NCBI GenBank assembly: GCA_028715095.1
Contig: JAQUSM010000049.1
Coordinates: 1 to 7,196 of the forward strand
Length of the DNA stretch: 7,196 nt
Source of the DNA: Candidatus Omnitrophota bacterium
GTDB taxonomy: Bacteria; Omnitrophota; Gorgyraeia; Gygaellales; Profunditerraquicolaceae
Reading direction: 5' to 3'
The position numbers were made by a program, and so were the translations under genes. Shown here piece after piece: positions 6,894-7,196 of the stretch. Positions within the stretch are counted from its first letter, which is position 1, and each line of letters opens with the position of its first letter. Under the pieces are notes generated by a model. That model saw only the letters and a program-made list of their open reading frames with translations. It made no database searches and was not told the origin of the DNA.

Positions 6894-7196
6894 AAAATCT
6901 TAAAAGCTTCTGGGCAAAAACATTAATTTTTCTTTCGGTAATGGGCCCGGGAATTATCACTGCAAATGTGGATAATGACGCCGGAGGCATTACCACTTAC
7001 TCGGTTGCCGGAGCGCATTTCGGTTATGCCCTGATATGGTCATTTATTCCGATTATCATCGCCCTGGTGATCATCCAGGAGATGTGCAGCCGCATGGCAG
7101 TAGTCACCGGGAAAGGTTTGGCGGATTTAATCCGCGAGGAATTCGGAGTCAGGGTAACCTTTTATGCCATGGTAGTTTTGGTTTTTTCCAACATAT
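6890..7196 (+). CDS. NRAMP-family divalent metal transporter, N-terminal fragment
   Basis: The first 102 residues are present and the frame runs off the right edge. After a short basic start, TM1 covers about 11-27 and leads into GPGIITANVDNDAGG at 19-33. Next come TTYSVAGAHFGYALIW (35-50), a hydrophobic segment at about 46-63, QEM (63-65), R68-M69, a TGKGLADLIR stretch (73-82) and the start of another helix at about 87-101. This pattern belongs to NRAMP/SLC11 proteins. The position normally held by the DPGN ion-site motif reads DAGG (30-33), preceded by a second aspartate D28. The form resembles the NRAMP-related proteins found beside MgtE_N/CBS genes in other bacteria, some of which are described as Mg2+ transporters. 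The ATG overlaps the previous stop as ATGA. No Shine-Dalgarno sequence is seen, so expression probably depends on translational coupling. The transported ion cannot be settled from this fragment. Confidence 0.88.
   Translation, partial: MKNLKSFWAKTLIFLSVMGPGIITANVDNDAGGITTYSVAGAHFGYALIWSFIPIIIALVIIQEMCSRMAVVTGKGLADLIREEFGVRVTFYAMVVLVFSNI

Overview
The window is a solid run of nine protein genes, all on the + strand, with no intergenic space longer than 38 bases. Six of the eight gene junctions overlap; the other two gaps are 38 and 7 bases. It reads as one polycistronic, translationally coupled operon or the middle of one. No promoter, terminator, RNA gene, mobile element or CRISPR repeat is visible. 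The first gene is cut by the left edge and the last by the right edge. Base composition and codon use look uniform, and nothing suggests recent transfer.

Layout from left to right: the C-terminal end of a LysM-domain protein (1-210); a PhoH-like ATPase (210-1160); a shortened PgpH/YqfF-type 7TM-HD phosphohydrolase, the family that degrades cyclic di-AMP (1141-2448); the rRNA-maturation endonuclease YbeY (2487-2909); the recombination mediator RecO (2896-3651); a ketopantoate reductase, PanE (3648-4574); a membrane-anchored ApbE-type FAD:protein FMN transferase (4582-5547); a soluble protein with PRC-barrel, MgtE_N and paired CBS domains (5547-6893); and the start of an NRAMP-family metal transporter (6890 to the edge).

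The phoH-pgpH-ybeY-recO core is a conserved bacterial housekeeping neighbourhood; in Bacillus-type genomes dgkA, cdd and era lie between ybeY and recO, and they are absent here. PhoH and YbeY act in rRNA/RNA metabolism, RecO in RecFOR recombination, PanE in pantothenate/CoA synthesis and ApbE in covalent flavinylation. The last two genes look like a metal-transport module in which the cytosolic Mg2+-sensing part of an MgtE channel exists as a free protein, coupled by a 4-base overlap to an NRAMP homologue with an atypical ion-site motif. This pair is the most interesting part of the window.

The organism is a bacterium. The gene order and protein style would fit an uncultured lineage such as Omnitrophota, but this is a weak impression from style rather than a demonstrated assignment.
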